This document shows positions 47,001-55,546 of a stretch of 64,000 bases of DNA, piece by piece (position 1 is the first letter of the stretch; the number at the start of each line of letters is the position of its first letter). The DNA is from Ohtaekwangia kribbensis (GTDB lineage Bacteria > Bacteroidota > Bacteroidia > Cytophagales > Cyclobacteriaceae). The stretch covers positions 124,001 to 188,000 of the forward strand of contig NZ_JBHTKA010000007.1 in NCBI RefSeq assembly GCF_042676245.1. The letters are read 5' to 3'. The notes under the pieces are model-generated. The model searched no databases, had not been told where the DNA came from, and worked only from the letters and a program-made list of their open reading frames with translations. The position numbers were made by a program, and so were the translations under genes.

Positions 47001-48600
47001 CGGTATCGAGTTGCGCCTGAAACCTGATCTCATTGCGTTGATCGCGAAGATCCATGGAACCACGTACGGTAAGCTCAAGGTTTGGATCGTTGATCTTTAC
47101 CAATCCCCGGAACAACCCCGTAGCAAAACGTGCATCGGTTGCTATGTTGGTATAATTATATCCTTTAATACCAATGGAACTGATCTTGCCATTCAGCAGA
47201 AAGTCAGCAGTACGTTGTGTAAGTCCTTTACCACTGATCTGTCCGTTAAGACTTACACGTTGATAGAAGGTTGTATCGCCCAGGTATTGTCCCAAATCAA
47301 AAGATGTAAGCGAGAGTTTACCTTTATAGATCGAGTAATCTATATTTTCTTCATTTACTTTCAAGTTGATATCCGAGCGTATCGTACCGAGTTTACTGGC
47401 AAACGTTCCGTTGGCAACAAAGTCAGTAGGGTAACCTAAAAATTGTCCGTGCATGCGAAGTATACCCAGCGGGCGAAGGCGATCGAGTGTACGATCGTTA
47501 AACAGAAAAGCAAAGTCGCGCGGATCGAAAATGGAATTCTGAACATTGAGGTTTATGAATGTCTCATTGAAGTTGGGCAACCCTTCCATATCCAGCGAAC
47601 CGTTCAGGTTGGTATTACCTATACCGAGTTGCATTTTGCTGAGCTTGAACTTATCTACTCTTCCGTTAAATATACCACTGAGCTTCAACGGTTGGGTTAT
47701 TCGGTTTACACCGGGAGCGAAAAAGTTCAGGTCCTTGGGATCGATGGTAGTGTTGGTGAGATTTGCGTGAATCTTTACTTTACTCACAAAGTCGTTCAGC
47801 TCGCGCAAGCCGTTGTAGCGAAATACAATGGTATCGGAAACCGTACTTTCACCGGCTTGCAGATTGAGTCCGGTAAATTCCATACCGCCTTGCGAAATTC
47901 GAAAGAACGTAGACAACTGGTTTACCCTGAATTTTGTTTTCAGGTCTTGCGTGATCAACGTGCGCACAAAGAATTCGGTGGTATCACCGAGTACAACAAA
48001 GCTGTTGAGGTGACCTTCATCTACTGCGAGTGAAAAGTGATTATAGTCGAAACCATTCCGTATCGTATCCTGGTCCTGGTTGATATAGGTGAACTGGCTC
48101 TGGTTGAGAAAAGCTTCACCAATGTTAATACGTGGAGGTTTGCCGGTACCCTTACCTCCGGATGAATATCCTTCGTTTATCCGGTTGATGAAGACATTGA
48201 TGTTCAGATCGCGTGAAGTGTCAGACTCGTGGATCTTGGTAAGGTATACATGGGCGCTGTCAACATAAATACCATCGATGTTAACGTTGTTGTTTTCGAG
48301 AAGCTGTGAGAGTTTAAAGTTGATAAGGATCTCTTTGGCCCCGATCATCCGGTTGCCTTCGAGATCGTAGACGTTAACTCCGGTAAGCTCGAGACGGTCG
48401 AACCAGAGCATACGGAATCCTTTAACAGTTGAAGGAAAACCAACTACTTCGGTAAAATTTCGCAGAAACCGGGAGGCCAGCCAGTTTTGAACAGGCGGCA
48501 TTTGCAGCACTAAAAAACCTGATATGAGCAGGAATATAAGGGCTGTAAAAAGATAGGCGAGTATCTTTCGAATTCTATTTTTGATAACTTGCCGGTTCAT
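43999..48600 (-). CDS. tamB: TamB-like translocation and assembly protein (DUF490)
   Basis: 1533 residues with an N-terminal membrane helix (FTALIFLLISGFLVLQM). The long body is repetitive beta structure typical of AsmA/TamB bridges (for example GEFKITGELTEPDIRGEGKV). The C-terminal DUF490 region has LNLDVTPDAYCEIIFD, GEFNMFGPFEFTEGWYNFTL, IVLRKFSPAESL and LRVTGDGTY. It spans the periplasm and is thought to move lipids or assist outer-membrane assembly. It is divergent from tsaD with an 11-base gap, an arrangement seen in other Bacteroidota. Confidence 0.92.
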   Translation of the reverse strand: MNRQVIKNRIRKILAYLFTALIFLLISGFLVLQMPPVQNWLASRFLRNFTEVVGFPSTVKGFRMLWFDRLELTGVNVYDLEGNRMIGAKEILINFKLSQLLENNNVNIDGIYVDSAHVYLTKIHESDTSRDLNINVFINRINEGYSSGGKGTGKPPRINIGEAFLNQSQFTYINQDQDTIRNGFDYNHFSLAVDEGHLNSFVVLGDTTEFFVRTLITQDLKTKFRVNQLSTFFRISQGGMEFTGLNLQAGESTVSDTIVFRYNGLRELNDFVSKVKIHANLTNTTIDPKDLNFFAPGVNRITQPLKLSGIFNGRVDKFKLSKMQLGIGNTNLNGSLDMEGLPNFNETFINLNVQNSIFDPRDFAFLFNDRTLDRLRPLGILRMHGQFLGYPTDFVANGTFASKLGTIRSDINLKVNEENIDYSIYKGKLSLTSFDLGQYLGDTTFYQRVSLNGQISGKGLTQRTADFLLNGKISSIGIKGYNYTNIATDARFATGLFRGLVKINDPNLELTVRGSMDLRDQRNEIRFQAQLDTAYLHRLKLSRDSLFLHGTVEADIQGLTLDSLRGTANVQNLVVLYKDQELSLDDIQLDAQRDKSNRLFRVQSTLVDVEAKGDYYFSEISSDVETLVKEILLNLKNDKQQIAEYYSQKARRPKSYQAQLAINLKNIKPITDLFNVDLSLSPNTKFDGKFTSGRTTIFNIYSEFDSLKYEGKTFINSNIELTVSKISDSTSVLSMLTVTSDKQILNKNLQTKNLLAEAIWNRNHIDFSLDADHDGQTNYMRLQGGVDFQQDSTVISMLPSELQLLERKWSFAKDNYIAINGSDWTFSNLALLNEQQSIKIDGKISKDPSKVISLYIDSLELSLFNVLTNKKIAGVTDAHINMSNFYRKPVIQNDLSIKNFTVDDFLIGDVIGKNHWDTVEHKLDINLFIDRMGTRIVNVAGDYNPSREYSPLNLTANLDKAELNIVQPFLEEFFSQIGGTISGEFKITGELTEPDIRGEGKVSDGQIMINYLKTLYRFTGIIGLTPTSIFFKDIELSDILRNKGRLNGAITHQAFSNMAINMDADFRNFQVLNTSMKDNSLFYGQAYATGDVNFSGLLSNLRISSNARTEKNTRIYVPLNGSSSVNKKEFITFVNFKDSTYTKSVKQNIRKKVNITGLSFDLNLDVTPDAYCEIIFDMKSGDIIRGRGVGDLRLQLDTKGEFNMFGPFEFTEGWYNFTLYDIINKEFLIKKGSRITWYGDPYKATVDIDATYNQLASFAPLVTMSDPSVSITESPQLQRRYPVMVLLTLDGPMLSPEINFDITAKDLPKNVQTNTQTVNLDLLFTAFKNKLDEQELKRQVFSLIVLRKFSPAESLSTSGSVVNSLSELFSNQLSHWMSQVDEDLVVDVDIGSMDAESFNTFQLRMSYTFLNGRLRVTGDGTYNTSNNATNSTGTQQNPSSLAGDWTVDYMLTADGKLRVKMYSRTNVNPILSSVNNQTAMTTGASIIHTQSFNEIKDLWISERKKRKKQQQSSSEEKANINTDAIKEEDDGTE

Positions 48601-48611
48601 TCTAACTACAC

Positions 48612-49619
48612 ATGCGTCCCGTTATCCTTGCCATTGAGTCTTCGTGCGATGAAACATCTGCCTCCGTTATACGAAACGGCAAGGTACTTAATAATATTAT
48701 CGCCTCACAGGCAGTCCACCAAAAATACGGAGGAGTGGTTCCTGAACTCGCCTCACGTGCACACCAGCAAAACATAGTAGCGGTGGTGAACGAAGCGATG
48801 GAAACATCGGGCATCAGCAAAACAGAACTTGATGCCATTGCGTTCACCCGCGGACCGGGATTGATGGGAGCGTTGTTGGTGGGTGTATCGTTTGCCAAAG
48901 GGATGGCGATGGCGCTCAATATTCCGATGATCGAAGTGAATCACATGCAGGCACATGTGCTTGCGCATTTCATTGACGATCCTAAACCATCGTTTCCGTT
49001 TCTTTGTCTCACGGTAAGTGGCGGACATACGCAGATCGTATTGGTAAAAAGTCACCTCGATATGGAGGTAATCGGACAAACGCAGGATGATGCTGTAGGG
49101 GAGGCGTTTGATAAAGCAGCCAAGATCATGGGACTTCCTTATCCGGGTGGACCGCTGATCGACAAGTATGCCCAGTCGGGAAATCCGAAGGCCTATAAAT
49201 TTTCGGAAACGGTTATGCCGGGACTTGATTTTTCTTTCAGCGGAATCAAGACAGCATTCCTATATTTCCTTCGCGATGAAAAGGCCAGCAACCCTAACTT
49301 CGTAGAAGAACATGTCAACGATATATGTGCCAGTCTGCAACAGCATCTTGTTAATATGTTGCTCACGCGGGTGCGTCAGGCCAGCGAGCAAACCGGTATA
49401 AAAAATATAGCCATAGCCGGAGGTGTTTCTGCCAACTCCGGGTTGCGCAAAGAGTTAAAAGCACTTGGCGATAAACAAGGATGGAATATATTTATACCTT
49501 CGTTTGAGTATTGTACCGACAACGCAGCCATGATTGCCGTAGCGGCACACTATAAATACCTGAAGAGCGATTTTTGTTCGCTCGATGTTACTCCGTTGGC
49601 TCGCATGCCTTTATCTTAA
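48612..49619 (+). CDS. tsaD: tRNA N6-adenosine threonylcarbamoyltransferase TsaD
   Basis: 335 residues. Signature segments: ILAIESSCDETSASVI, VVPELASRAHQQNI, FTRGPGLMGALLVGVSFAKG, the metal-binding NHMQAHVLAH, LTVSGGHTQIV and GGVSANSGLR. With TsaB and TsaE it forms t6A37 in ANN-decoding tRNAs. Its start lies 11 bases from the divergent tamB-like gene, so the two promoters lie inside each other's coding regions or overlap. Confidence 0.97.
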   Translation: MRPVILAIESSCDETSASVIRNGKVLNNIIASQAVHQKYGGVVPELASRAHQQNIVAVVNEAMETSGISKTELDAIAFTRGPGLMGALLVGVSFAKGMAMALNIPMIEVNHMQAHVLAHFIDDPKPSFPFLCLTVSGGHTQIVLVKSHLDMEVIGQTQDDAVGEAFDKAAKIMGLPYPGGPLIDKYAQSGNPKAYKFSETVMPGLDFSFSGIKTAFLYFLRDEKASNPNFVEEHVNDICASLQQHLVNMLLTRVRQASEQTGIKNIAIAGGVSANSGLRKELKALGDKQGWNIFIPSFEYCTDNAAMIAVAAHYKYLKSDFCSLDVTPLARMPLS

Positions 49620-49681
49620 GTTGAACGGTTTAAGCGTAAAGCTGTAAACGTTCTGCTTGTATACTTTGAAGATGTAGCGCG

Positions 49682-50062
49682 ATGAAAAGTATTGCAACAA
49701 CACAACAAGAACACCGCTATACCGTTCAACCGCAGGACGTGGCTGCCTTTCATGGCGAAGTGGTACATCCGGTTTGTTCTACCTTTGTATTGGCACGAGA
49801 AATAGAATGGACAACCCGCCTGTTTGTGCTGGCGATGAAAGAGGATGATGAAGAAGGTATCGGAACACAGGTGAGTATTGATCATAAAAGTCCTGCGTTT
49901 GTCGGAGAAGAAATTATCTTTACTGCCAAGATCGAAAGCCTTCGTGACCATGAACTGATCTGCAGTTACAAAGCGATGGTACACAACCGGCTCATTGCCA
50001 GTGGCCAGACAGGACAAAAGATTTTAAAGAAAGAAACTCTCAAAAGAATTTTTACCAGGTGA
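49682..50062 (+). CDS. Hotdog-fold thioesterase-like protein (FlK type)
   Basis: 126 residues. The segment VHPVCSTFVLAREIEWTTRL followed by GIGTQVSIDHKSPAFVGEEI fits the fluoroacetyl-CoA thioesterase-like hotdog family, with a Thr in the STFVLAREIE part, a Glu and a His in the positions that carry catalysis in FlK. The end (CSYKAMVHNRLIASGQTGQK) completes the central sheet. The substrate is unknown. It lies 62 bases after tsaD and shortly before smpB, on the same strand. Confidence 0.75.
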   Translation: MKSIATTQQEHRYTVQPQDVAAFHGEVVHPVCSTFVLAREIEWTTRLFVLAMKEDDEEGIGTQVSIDHKSPAFVGEEIIFTAKIESLRDHELICSYKAMVHNRLIASGQTGQKILKKETLKRIFTR

Positions 50063-50106
50063 AAGTAAAAATCAGTTTCGTACAACTGTATTTATACCGG
50101 TAACCC

Positions 50107-50114
50107 TATATTTG
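50107..50114 (+). promoter_or_regulatory. Bacteroidota -7 promoter element upstream of smpB
   Basis: TATATTTG is an exact match to the TAnnTTTG -7 consensus, 12 bases before the smpB ATG at 50126. A clear -33 TTG was not found at the usual spacing. If used, the transcript would have a very short leader. Confidence 0.45.
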
Positions 50115-50125
50115 AATAAGTGAAG

Positions 50126-50587
50126 ATGAAACAACGTTTTTCTGATAATATTAATATAAAGAACCGCCAGGCCAGTTTTGAATTTGAATTACTAGACAAG
50201 TATGTGGCGGGCATGGTGCTGATGGGCACGGAAATTAAATCGATCCGCGAAGGCAAAGTAAACCTGCAGGACGGGTATTGTTACTTTGCCAATGGTGAAC
50301 TGTTTGTGAAGGGAATTAACATTACTCCGTATGCACAGGGTACACACTATAATCACGCTGCTACCCGCGAGCGAAAGCTGCTGCTGAAACGTTCGGAGAT
50401 AAAAAAACTGGAAGGCAAGATTGAAGAGAAAGGATTGACGTTGATCCCCACCAGACTTTTTATCAACGACCGCGGACTTGCCAAGTTGGAGATTGCTATA
50501 GGAAGGGGTAAGAAACTTCACGATAAGCGCGACAGTATACGGGAGCGTGATGCCAAGCGTGAGTTAAATCGTATTAAGCTAAAGTAA
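50126..50587 (+). CDS. smpB: SsrA-binding protein SmpB
   Basis: 153 residues from ATG 50126 (a GTG at 50120 would add two residues). Core SmpB segments are IKNRQASFEFELLDKYVAGM, LMGTEIKSIREGKVNLQDGY, LLLKRSEIKKLEGK and the basic tail LHDKRDSIRERDAKRELNRI. It carries tmRNA to stalled ribosomes. The NlpC/P60 gene follows by 15 bases. Confidence 0.97.
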   Translation: MKQRFSDNINIKNRQASFEFELLDKYVAGMVLMGTEIKSIREGKVNLQDGYCYFANGELFVKGINITPYAQGTHYNHAATRERKLLLKRSEIKKLEGKIEEKGLTLIPTRLFINDRGLAKLEIAIGRGKKLHDKRDSIRERDAKRELNRIKLK

Positions 50588-50602
50588 ACGGAGGTTTTCA
50601 TA

Positions 50603-51394
50603 ATGGAGAATATGAATTATGGTGTTTGTCGCCTGAGCGTATTGTCAGTACGGGCAGAAGCTTCTGATAAAGCTGAGCAGACAACACAGCTTCTGTTTGG
50701 AGATCATTACGAAGTGATTGACCAGTCGAAAGACAAGAACTGGTTGCGCATCCGCATTCATTTTGATCAGTATGAAGGATGGATCGACAGCAAGCAACAC
50801 CATGCTGTATCGAAAGACTACTTTGATTACCTCGATAAATCAGAATTTAAAATTACCACCGATCTTACTTCGAGCATGCTCTACAATAAGAGCCCGCTGG
50901 TAATTCTTATGGGGAGTATGATACCCATTTCAAGTTCGGAGCTGTTCAAGATGGAAGAACAGTTTGCATTTAATGGTGAAGCTAAAAATGTAGGACTGAA
51001 GCGTGAGTATGAATACCTGCGAAATATAGCAGTAAAGTATATCAATGCTCCCTACCAGTGGGGTGGCAAAAATCCGTTTGGTATAGATTGCTCCGGCTTT
51101 ACGCAGATGGTATTCAAGATAAGCGGGTATAAACTACTCCGCGATTCTTCGCAGCAGGCCAATCAGGGTAAAGCTGTAAAAGATTTTGCAGAGGCTCGTC
51201 CCGGTGATTTGGCTTTCTTTAAAAATGCAGAAGGAAAAATTATACACGTTGGAATTGTATTGCATGAAGATAAAATCATTCATGCTTCCGGACGCGTTCG
51301 TATTGATCAATTCACATCCGAAGGAATCGTCAATAGCGAAACAAAAGTATTGACGCACACATTGTCTCATGTAAGACGCGTGCTCACCGAGTAA
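50603..51394 (+). CDS. NlpC/P60 cysteine peptidase with SH3-like N-terminal domain
   Basis: 263 residues. Residues 1-75 form a bacterial SH3-like domain (LSVRAEASDKAEQTTQLLFG, GWIDSKQHH). The C-terminal NlpC/P60 domain has the catalytic Cys in FGIDCSGFTQ, His in IHVGIVLH and a third residue near IIHASGRVRID. It should cut peptidoglycan stem peptides. No signal peptide is evident, so it may act on recycled muropeptides in the cytoplasm or be exported by another route. Confidence 0.9.
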   Translation: MENMNYGVCRLSVLSVRAEASDKAEQTTQLLFGDHYEVIDQSKDKNWLRIRIHFDQYEGWIDSKQHHAVSKDYFDYLDKSEFKITTDLTSSMLYNKSPLVILMGSMIPISSSELFKMEEQFAFNGEAKNVGLKREYEYLRNIAVKYINAPYQWGGKNPFGIDCSGFTQMVFKISGYKLLRDSSQQANQGKAVKDFAEARPGDLAFFKNAEGKIIHVGIVLHEDKIIHASGRVRIDQFTSEGIVNSETKVLTHTLSHVRRVLTE

Positions 51395-51409
51395 TGGGTA
51401 CGATCGTCT

Positions 51410-51961
51410 TCAGATCAAAATAACATCAATCAGTTTTTCCGGTAGGCCAGCATAGTTCATCGCACTGCTATAGAGATAATCTTCAGGCGATAGTACAATG
51501 CCGGCCTTTACGGGATTGTTGTGGATATATTCCAGACGTTGTTCCACCATTACATTTGTATTTAACTCAATCGGATGGGAGTGTTGCTCCCAGAACTGGT
51601 ATATTTTATTGTTAGGATTATACCGGCCGGTACGTTCAAACATCCACATCAATAAATCCTTGCGACTTTCCTGCGGATTGTCTTTTACAGCCTCGATGAT
51701 TTTGACGGAAGTATATTTCTTAATGTCACGAACGATTCCCTCCAGGGGAGCCTTGCCACGTCTGCCAATGATCATGTGGACATGATTAGTCATGATACAG
51801 TAGGCGTATAGATCCAATCCTTTGTGTTGCTGACAGTATCGCAGACTATCCATGAATATATCCCTATATTCTCTTCGGGTAAAAACATCCAGCCATCGAA
51901 TGACGGTAAAGGTCACGAAATATAATTGATCCTGATCCCGGATCTTGTACTTACGACTCAC
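51410..51961 (-). CDS. REP-associated tyrosine transposase (RAYT), first copy
   Basis: 183 residues of the Y1/IS200-like fold: FVTFTVIRWLDVFTRREY, the metal-binding NHVHMIIGRRG and a late RLEYIHNNPVKAGIVL segment, which supplies the family signature near the catalytic Tyr region. Single-domain RAYTs act on palindromic REP sequences and are domesticated rather than self-mobilising. A REP cluster starts 45 bases upstream of its start codon (52006-52139). It converges on the NlpC/P60 gene with a 15-base gap. Confidence 0.9.
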   Translation of the reverse strand: MSRKYKIRDQDQLYFVTFTVIRWLDVFTRREYRDIFMDSLRYCQQHKGLDLYAYCIMTNHVHMIIGRRGKAPLEGIVRDIKKYTSVKIIEAVKDNPQESRKDLLMWMFERTGRYNPNNKIYQFWEQHSHPIELNTNVMVEQRLEYIHNNPVKAGIVLSPEDYLYSSAMNYAGLPEKLIDVILI

Positions 51962-52005
51962 AGCTAACGTTTAAATTTTTACAATAGTATAGTAAATATA
52001 CACCT

Positions 52006-52139
52006 GGCGCAAGTCTGAAGACTTGTGCCAGCACTGAAACCAGTCTTCAGACTGGTAAAATTATATTTTGGTATTTAGAAAAATAGCCCAAGTCTGAAGA
52101 CTTGGAACATATATAGGCACAAGTCTTCAGACTTGCGCC
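52006..52139. repeat. REP palindrome cluster (BIME-like) of the first RAYT
   Basis: Four hairpins: 52006-52029 (arms GGCGCAAGTCT and AGACTTGTGCC), 52040-52055 (CCAGTCT and AGACTGG), 52088-52105 (CCAAGTCT and AGACTTGG) and 52116-52139. The first and last are perfect 24-bp reverse complements of each other. The block lies between the RAYT start and the stop codon of the next gene. Related pairs occur at 55423-55474 and 57484-57534. Confidence 0.9.
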
Positions 52140-52141
52140 AG

Positions 52142-52729
52142 TTATGGGGTAACTACTCTTGCAAAAGCATCCCGTATATAAATCCGGGATACCCAGATAG
52201 TCGACTTATTCGGATTTACTTCGATCGATTCAAGAATCCCACCGCATCGAACATTTTTTCCTATATATCGCGAAGGATGAATCGGCTCCTTATAAACAAA
52301 GTACTCAAAGCACAGAATTGTCGTTTTCGATTTGTTAGCCGTAGTCGTCATTCCTTTTAATATACCATTGTGCATAACAAATTTTAATGAGTTATATCCT
52401 AGCGCAGTACTGTCGATACAAGGATGTGCCGGCATAACAATCCATTGTCCTACATGGCGGTTGGCATTTTTTGTAAAATCATCGTATGTCATTTGGTTGG
52501 CAGTCACCATACCTGCAGCCGAAAAGATATTCATATAGGTGACAATCCCTCGGATATCGGAAGAGTCGTTTCGCGTTGAGCTGAGAAGCTGGTTGGTTTT
52601 TTCAAACGCGCTTTTGAAGTCTTCATTCTGAAGATAAGGAATAACGCTTTTAAAGTCGTCATGTGTAATTACCTGGGCGTGGATCACACCCGGTAAAAAT
52701 ATAAGTATACCGATAGCAAGAAACTTCAT
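52142..52729 (-). CDS. Exported protein of unknown function
   Basis: 195 residues with a signal peptide cut after VIHAQ. No known domain recognised. The middle has helices (FKSAFEKTNQLLSSTRNDSS) and later strands (GGILESIEVNPNKSTIWVSR). Its stop codon lies 3 bases from the REP cluster. It is on the same strand as the PfkB kinase gene, 61 bases downstream of that gene's stop. Confidence 0.75.
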   Translation of the reverse strand: MKFLAIGILIFLPGVIHAQVITHDDFKSVIPYLQNEDFKSAFEKTNQLLSSTRNDSSDIRGIVTYMNIFSAAGMVTANQMTYDDFTKNANRHVGQWIVMPAHPCIDSTALGYNSLKFVMHNGILKGMTTTANKSKTTILCFEYFVYKEPIHPSRYIGKNVRCGGILESIEVNPNKSTIWVSRIYIRDAFARVVTP

Positions 52730-52789
52730 GGTGAGGAATAGCGAAGTTGTAACGAGACGCTATAGTTCACTAACGGAATATAGTTATGG

Positions 52790-53683
52790 TCAGATATCTA
52801 CCGGCATTACTTTTTTTCCATGCTTCAACAGACCCGCTACATCTTCATGTGCCCCGGTAAAAGGACCCGACGATTCAATTTTCAAGGTAGCCATTGCCGC
52901 ACCAAATTCTCCGGCTGTTTGCAGGTCTGCATTCCGGACGCGTTGGTATAGATAACCCGCCATATAGGTATCACCACAACCTGTAGCATCGGTCACGGTT
53001 TTAGGGAGATAAGCTGGTATATCGTAAAACGTATTTTGATGGTATACCACGGAACCTTTGCTGCCGAGTGTAATGATAACTTCCTTCACCCCCCAGTCGG
53101 CCAGTATCTTCGATCCTTCACGAACATCACTACTGCCGGTAAGAACTTCCATTTCGTGTTCGTTGGCTTTCAGAATATCAATATAGGCAAGTGCTTCGCG
53201 TTTGGCAGGCCAGTCGATGGCCAGTACATTTTCGTTTTCTACTTTACGCAGATAACCTTGTACATCGAGGGATACGATACTTTTTTCTGCAAGGTACTTG
53301 ATAACTTCCGTAGAGATGTCGTCAGCCAGCAGCGGACCAAGGTGAAATATTTTGGCCTGTACATCCGCTAATTGTTCTATTGTAAAGGGATCAGCCGTTT
53401 GTAAAACCCGCTGTGTACGATGATCAACGTTGTGCGAGTAAATATTTTCGAAGTATACTGTATGCGCACTCGGTAGGGCATTTACATCGATGCCTTTAGC
53501 ACGAAGTTCCGTTACGAACTTCATTTCACTTTCTGCAAGCGCAGTTACCAGCGTGTACTTGATAGCCATGTTTTTAATGGCGTTAGAGAAGTAGAAAGAA
53601 GTACCGCCCGCCATGTGAACGGTTGATTTTGGAGTAACTACTTTGTCAAGCGTAATGTGTCCGATGCAGCAGATGTCAAACAT
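52790..53683 (-). CDS. PfkB family carbohydrate kinase
   Basis: 297 residues from ATG 53683 (MFDICCIGHITLDKVV); the frame is open upstream to 53737 but without family features. The PfkB C-terminal signature is VTDATGCGDTYMAGYLYQRV, where GCGD is the anion-hole motif and Asp is the base. The N-terminal motif AGGTSFYFSNAIKNMA is present. It should phosphorylate a sugar or nucleoside with ATP. The substrate cannot be told. Confidence 0.88.
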   Translation of the reverse strand: MFDICCIGHITLDKVVTPKSTVHMAGGTSFYFSNAIKNMAIKYTLVTALAESEMKFVTELRAKGIDVNALPSAHTVYFENIYSHNVDHRTQRVLQTADPFTIEQLADVQAKIFHLGPLLADDISTEVIKYLAEKSIVSLDVQGYLRKVENENVLAIDWPAKREALAYIDILKANEHEMEVLTGSSDVREGSKILADWGVKEVIITLGSKGSVVYHQNTFYDIPAYLPKTVTDATGCGDTYMAGYLYQRVRNADLQTAGEFGAAMATLKIESSGPFTGAHEDVAGLLKHGKKVMPVDI

Positions 53684-53849
53684 AATTTTAACAAGATCAG
53701 TGGGCGGTCGGGGCAGGGCCGCCTTTAAAAGCCTCAAAAATAGTAAAGATTGTGATCAATCGCTGAATTTCTTAAAATACCGTTTGCAATGCCGTAATTT
53801 TCGCATAATGTTAAAAGGGACGTGTCGCATGGCTGACGCGATAGCGTTG

Positions 53850-54740
53850 TCATTTCGGAGAGGCAAAGGGCAGGTAATCACTGTCAATCCATTTCACATC
53901 ATACTCACTGCTATAAAAGAAGTATTTCCCATCCGGAGAGAAGTTAGGACAATACTCATACGTTGGTGTATTAAACCGCTTGCCCATGTTCGCAGCGGGA
54001 AGCCATTCGTGATGCTTTTTTTGTGAGTAATATAGATCAGCTTCGCCGTAACCGCCCGGACGGTTGTATGATGTAAATATGATCGATTGTTCATCAGGCG
54101 TGATGAGCGGATCGTGTTCATCGGTTGCTGTATTGATGGCTGCACCAAGGTTTTCCGGCGAAGTATATTTACCATTCACCAATTTACTCCTGTATAGATC
54201 GAGACCACCGTAACCGCCTTTTCGAGTAGAGGCAAAGTATAAATTGCCGTTTGCTGCTATCGATACGTAATACTCTGTGCTATCAGAATTTACGTTCTCA
54301 ATATTTTCGGGTGCCGACCATGTACCATCAACGTTAGGATACACTTTCCAAATGTCGTAATCGCTAATCGTGTCGTTTTTATTTTTGGGTCGGTTAGATA
54401 TATAGTATATCGCTCCATCAGGGAGGATGAATGGATCAGCCTGCGAATATTCTGCTTCCGAAAATGGCGCTATAGTAACGGTATATTTTGCTTCGGGGTT
54501 TAATGTTACCTGGTATATATCCCATTTACCTTTCTTTGCACGACAGAAGTAATATGTCTTTCCATCCGGAGAAAATGCTGAATTGAAATCAAGTGAATCA
54601 GAAGAAACGACACCCGGTAAAAATTTTAACACCACAGAGTCGGGAAGTGGTGTCGGGTAGGAGATGACCTCTTCATTTTTAGGAGCACAGCCGATAATGA
54701 ATAAGATAAGTAGAATGTATATAGGTACAGAAGCCTTCAT
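53850..54740 (-). CDS. Lipoprotein with PD40 beta-propeller repeats
   Basis: 296 residues. The signal ends in a clear lipobox, LFIIGC. Four or more PD40 blades follow (FSPDGKTYYFCRAKKGKWDI, GGLDLYRSKLVNGKYTSPEN, ITPDEQSIIFTSYNRPGGYG, FSPDGKYFFYSSEY). It resembles the propeller part of the OmpA-like protein at 33608-35929. It is attached to an envelope membrane by a lipid and probably binds other envelope proteins. It starts 3 bases after the CGNR gene stop, so the two are in one operon. Confidence 0.87.
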   Translation of the reverse strand: MKASVPIYILLILFIIGCAPKNEEVISYPTPLPDSVVLKFLPGVVSSDSLDFNSAFSPDGKTYYFCRAKKGKWDIYQVTLNPEAKYTVTIAPFSEAEYSQADPFILPDGAIYYISNRPKNKNDTISDYDIWKVYPNVDGTWSAPENIENVNSDSTEYYVSIAANGNLYFASTRKGGYGGLDLYRSKLVNGKYTSPENLGAAINTATDEHDPLITPDEQSIIFTSYNRPGGYGEADLYYSQKKHHEWLPAANMGKRFNTPTYEYCPNFSPDGKYFFYSSEYDVKWIDSDYLPFASPK

Positions 54741-54743
54741 TGT

Positions 54744-55364
54744 TTATGCAGGATTGGTAGATTCTTTTTTACGATGATAATACCTGCGAGCTTTGTCATT
54801 GCTTCCACATACCTGCATATTGCACCAGCGTCTTTTGCCATTTTTTGTTGTGTCAAGAAAAAGCCACCTACAGGTTGGACATTCTTTAATTCTTTCAAAT
54901 GATTGTGATGAGAGTATATCAAAAGCATTTTTAATAAGGAGGTATAGAGGTTCTTTCAAAATCGTCTTTTCCGAAACAGCAAATGATGTAGTAACCTCTG
55001 TCCGACCAACATCTATACGCATATTGGAAAGAGCTTCTGAAAGAAGACCATTGAAAGCATCCATCGCTCCTTTATCCGCCTTTCGATGTTGCGCCAGGGA
55101 AGAGAACAGTGTAAAGATCACTTCACGTGCTTCGACCACCTGTCGCAACGTATCTGCCGATTTTCGTACATGACTTTCATAGAAAATGCTGATAGCATGA
55201 ATCCTTCCCTTTGACAGTAATCCGATCTTTTCGCTCCATTGTATGAAGTCATTATACTTCGTCAGGTAATCGAAATAGTCAGGATCATTCCGGTTGCTAA
55301 TGGTATTGGTGAAATCAAAGACCGGGCAACCTCCATCGAGTTGAAGACTGGCAATACTTCTCAT
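54744..55364 (-). CDS. CGNR zinc-finger/ABATE domain protein, putative regulator
   Basis: 206 residues. The N-terminal ABATE domain (LDGGCPVFDFTNTISNRNDP) is followed by helices and a C-terminal CGNR zinc finger: ECPTCRWLFLDTTKNGKRRW then CNMQVCGSNDKARRYYHRKK, with four Cys and the C-N-M-x-x-C-G signature. Members are thought to be DNA-binding stress regulators. It heads a two-gene unit with the PD40 lipoprotein. Confidence 0.87.
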   Translation of the reverse strand: MRSIASLQLDGGCPVFDFTNTISNRNDPDYFDYLTKYNDFIQWSEKIGLLSKGRIHAISIFYESHVRKSADTLRQVVEAREVIFTLFSSLAQHRKADKGAMDAFNGLLSEALSNMRIDVGRTEVTTSFAVSEKTILKEPLYLLIKNAFDILSSQSFERIKECPTCRWLFLDTTKNGKRRWCNMQVCGSNDKARRYYHRKKESTNPA

Positions 55365-55422
55365 TTTATAAATCTATAATATTTTACCGTTAAAATCAAT
55401 TTAGATGGTGATAAATTTACCT

Positions 55423-55474
55423 GTACAAGTTTACCGACTTGTACCTATAGTGCCGACAGTCGTCTCCAGACTGT
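55423..55474. repeat. Diverged REP pair of the first RAYT family
   Basis: Two adjacent hairpins: GTACAAGT (55423-55430) with ACTTGTAC (55437-55444), and GACAGTC (55455-55461) with GACTGTC (55468-55474). The order (a CAAGT/ACTTG hairpin then a CAGTC/GACTG hairpin) is the same as at 52006-52055. It lies in the gap between the CGNR gene (-) and the sialate esterase gene (+), which otherwise holds AT-rich promoter sequence. Confidence 0.7.
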
Positions 55475-55546
55475 CAAATATTTCTATTATAAAATCAACC
55501 CACTATTATTAAATTAACCTCTTAATAAGCTGCATTGAGTTATTTT

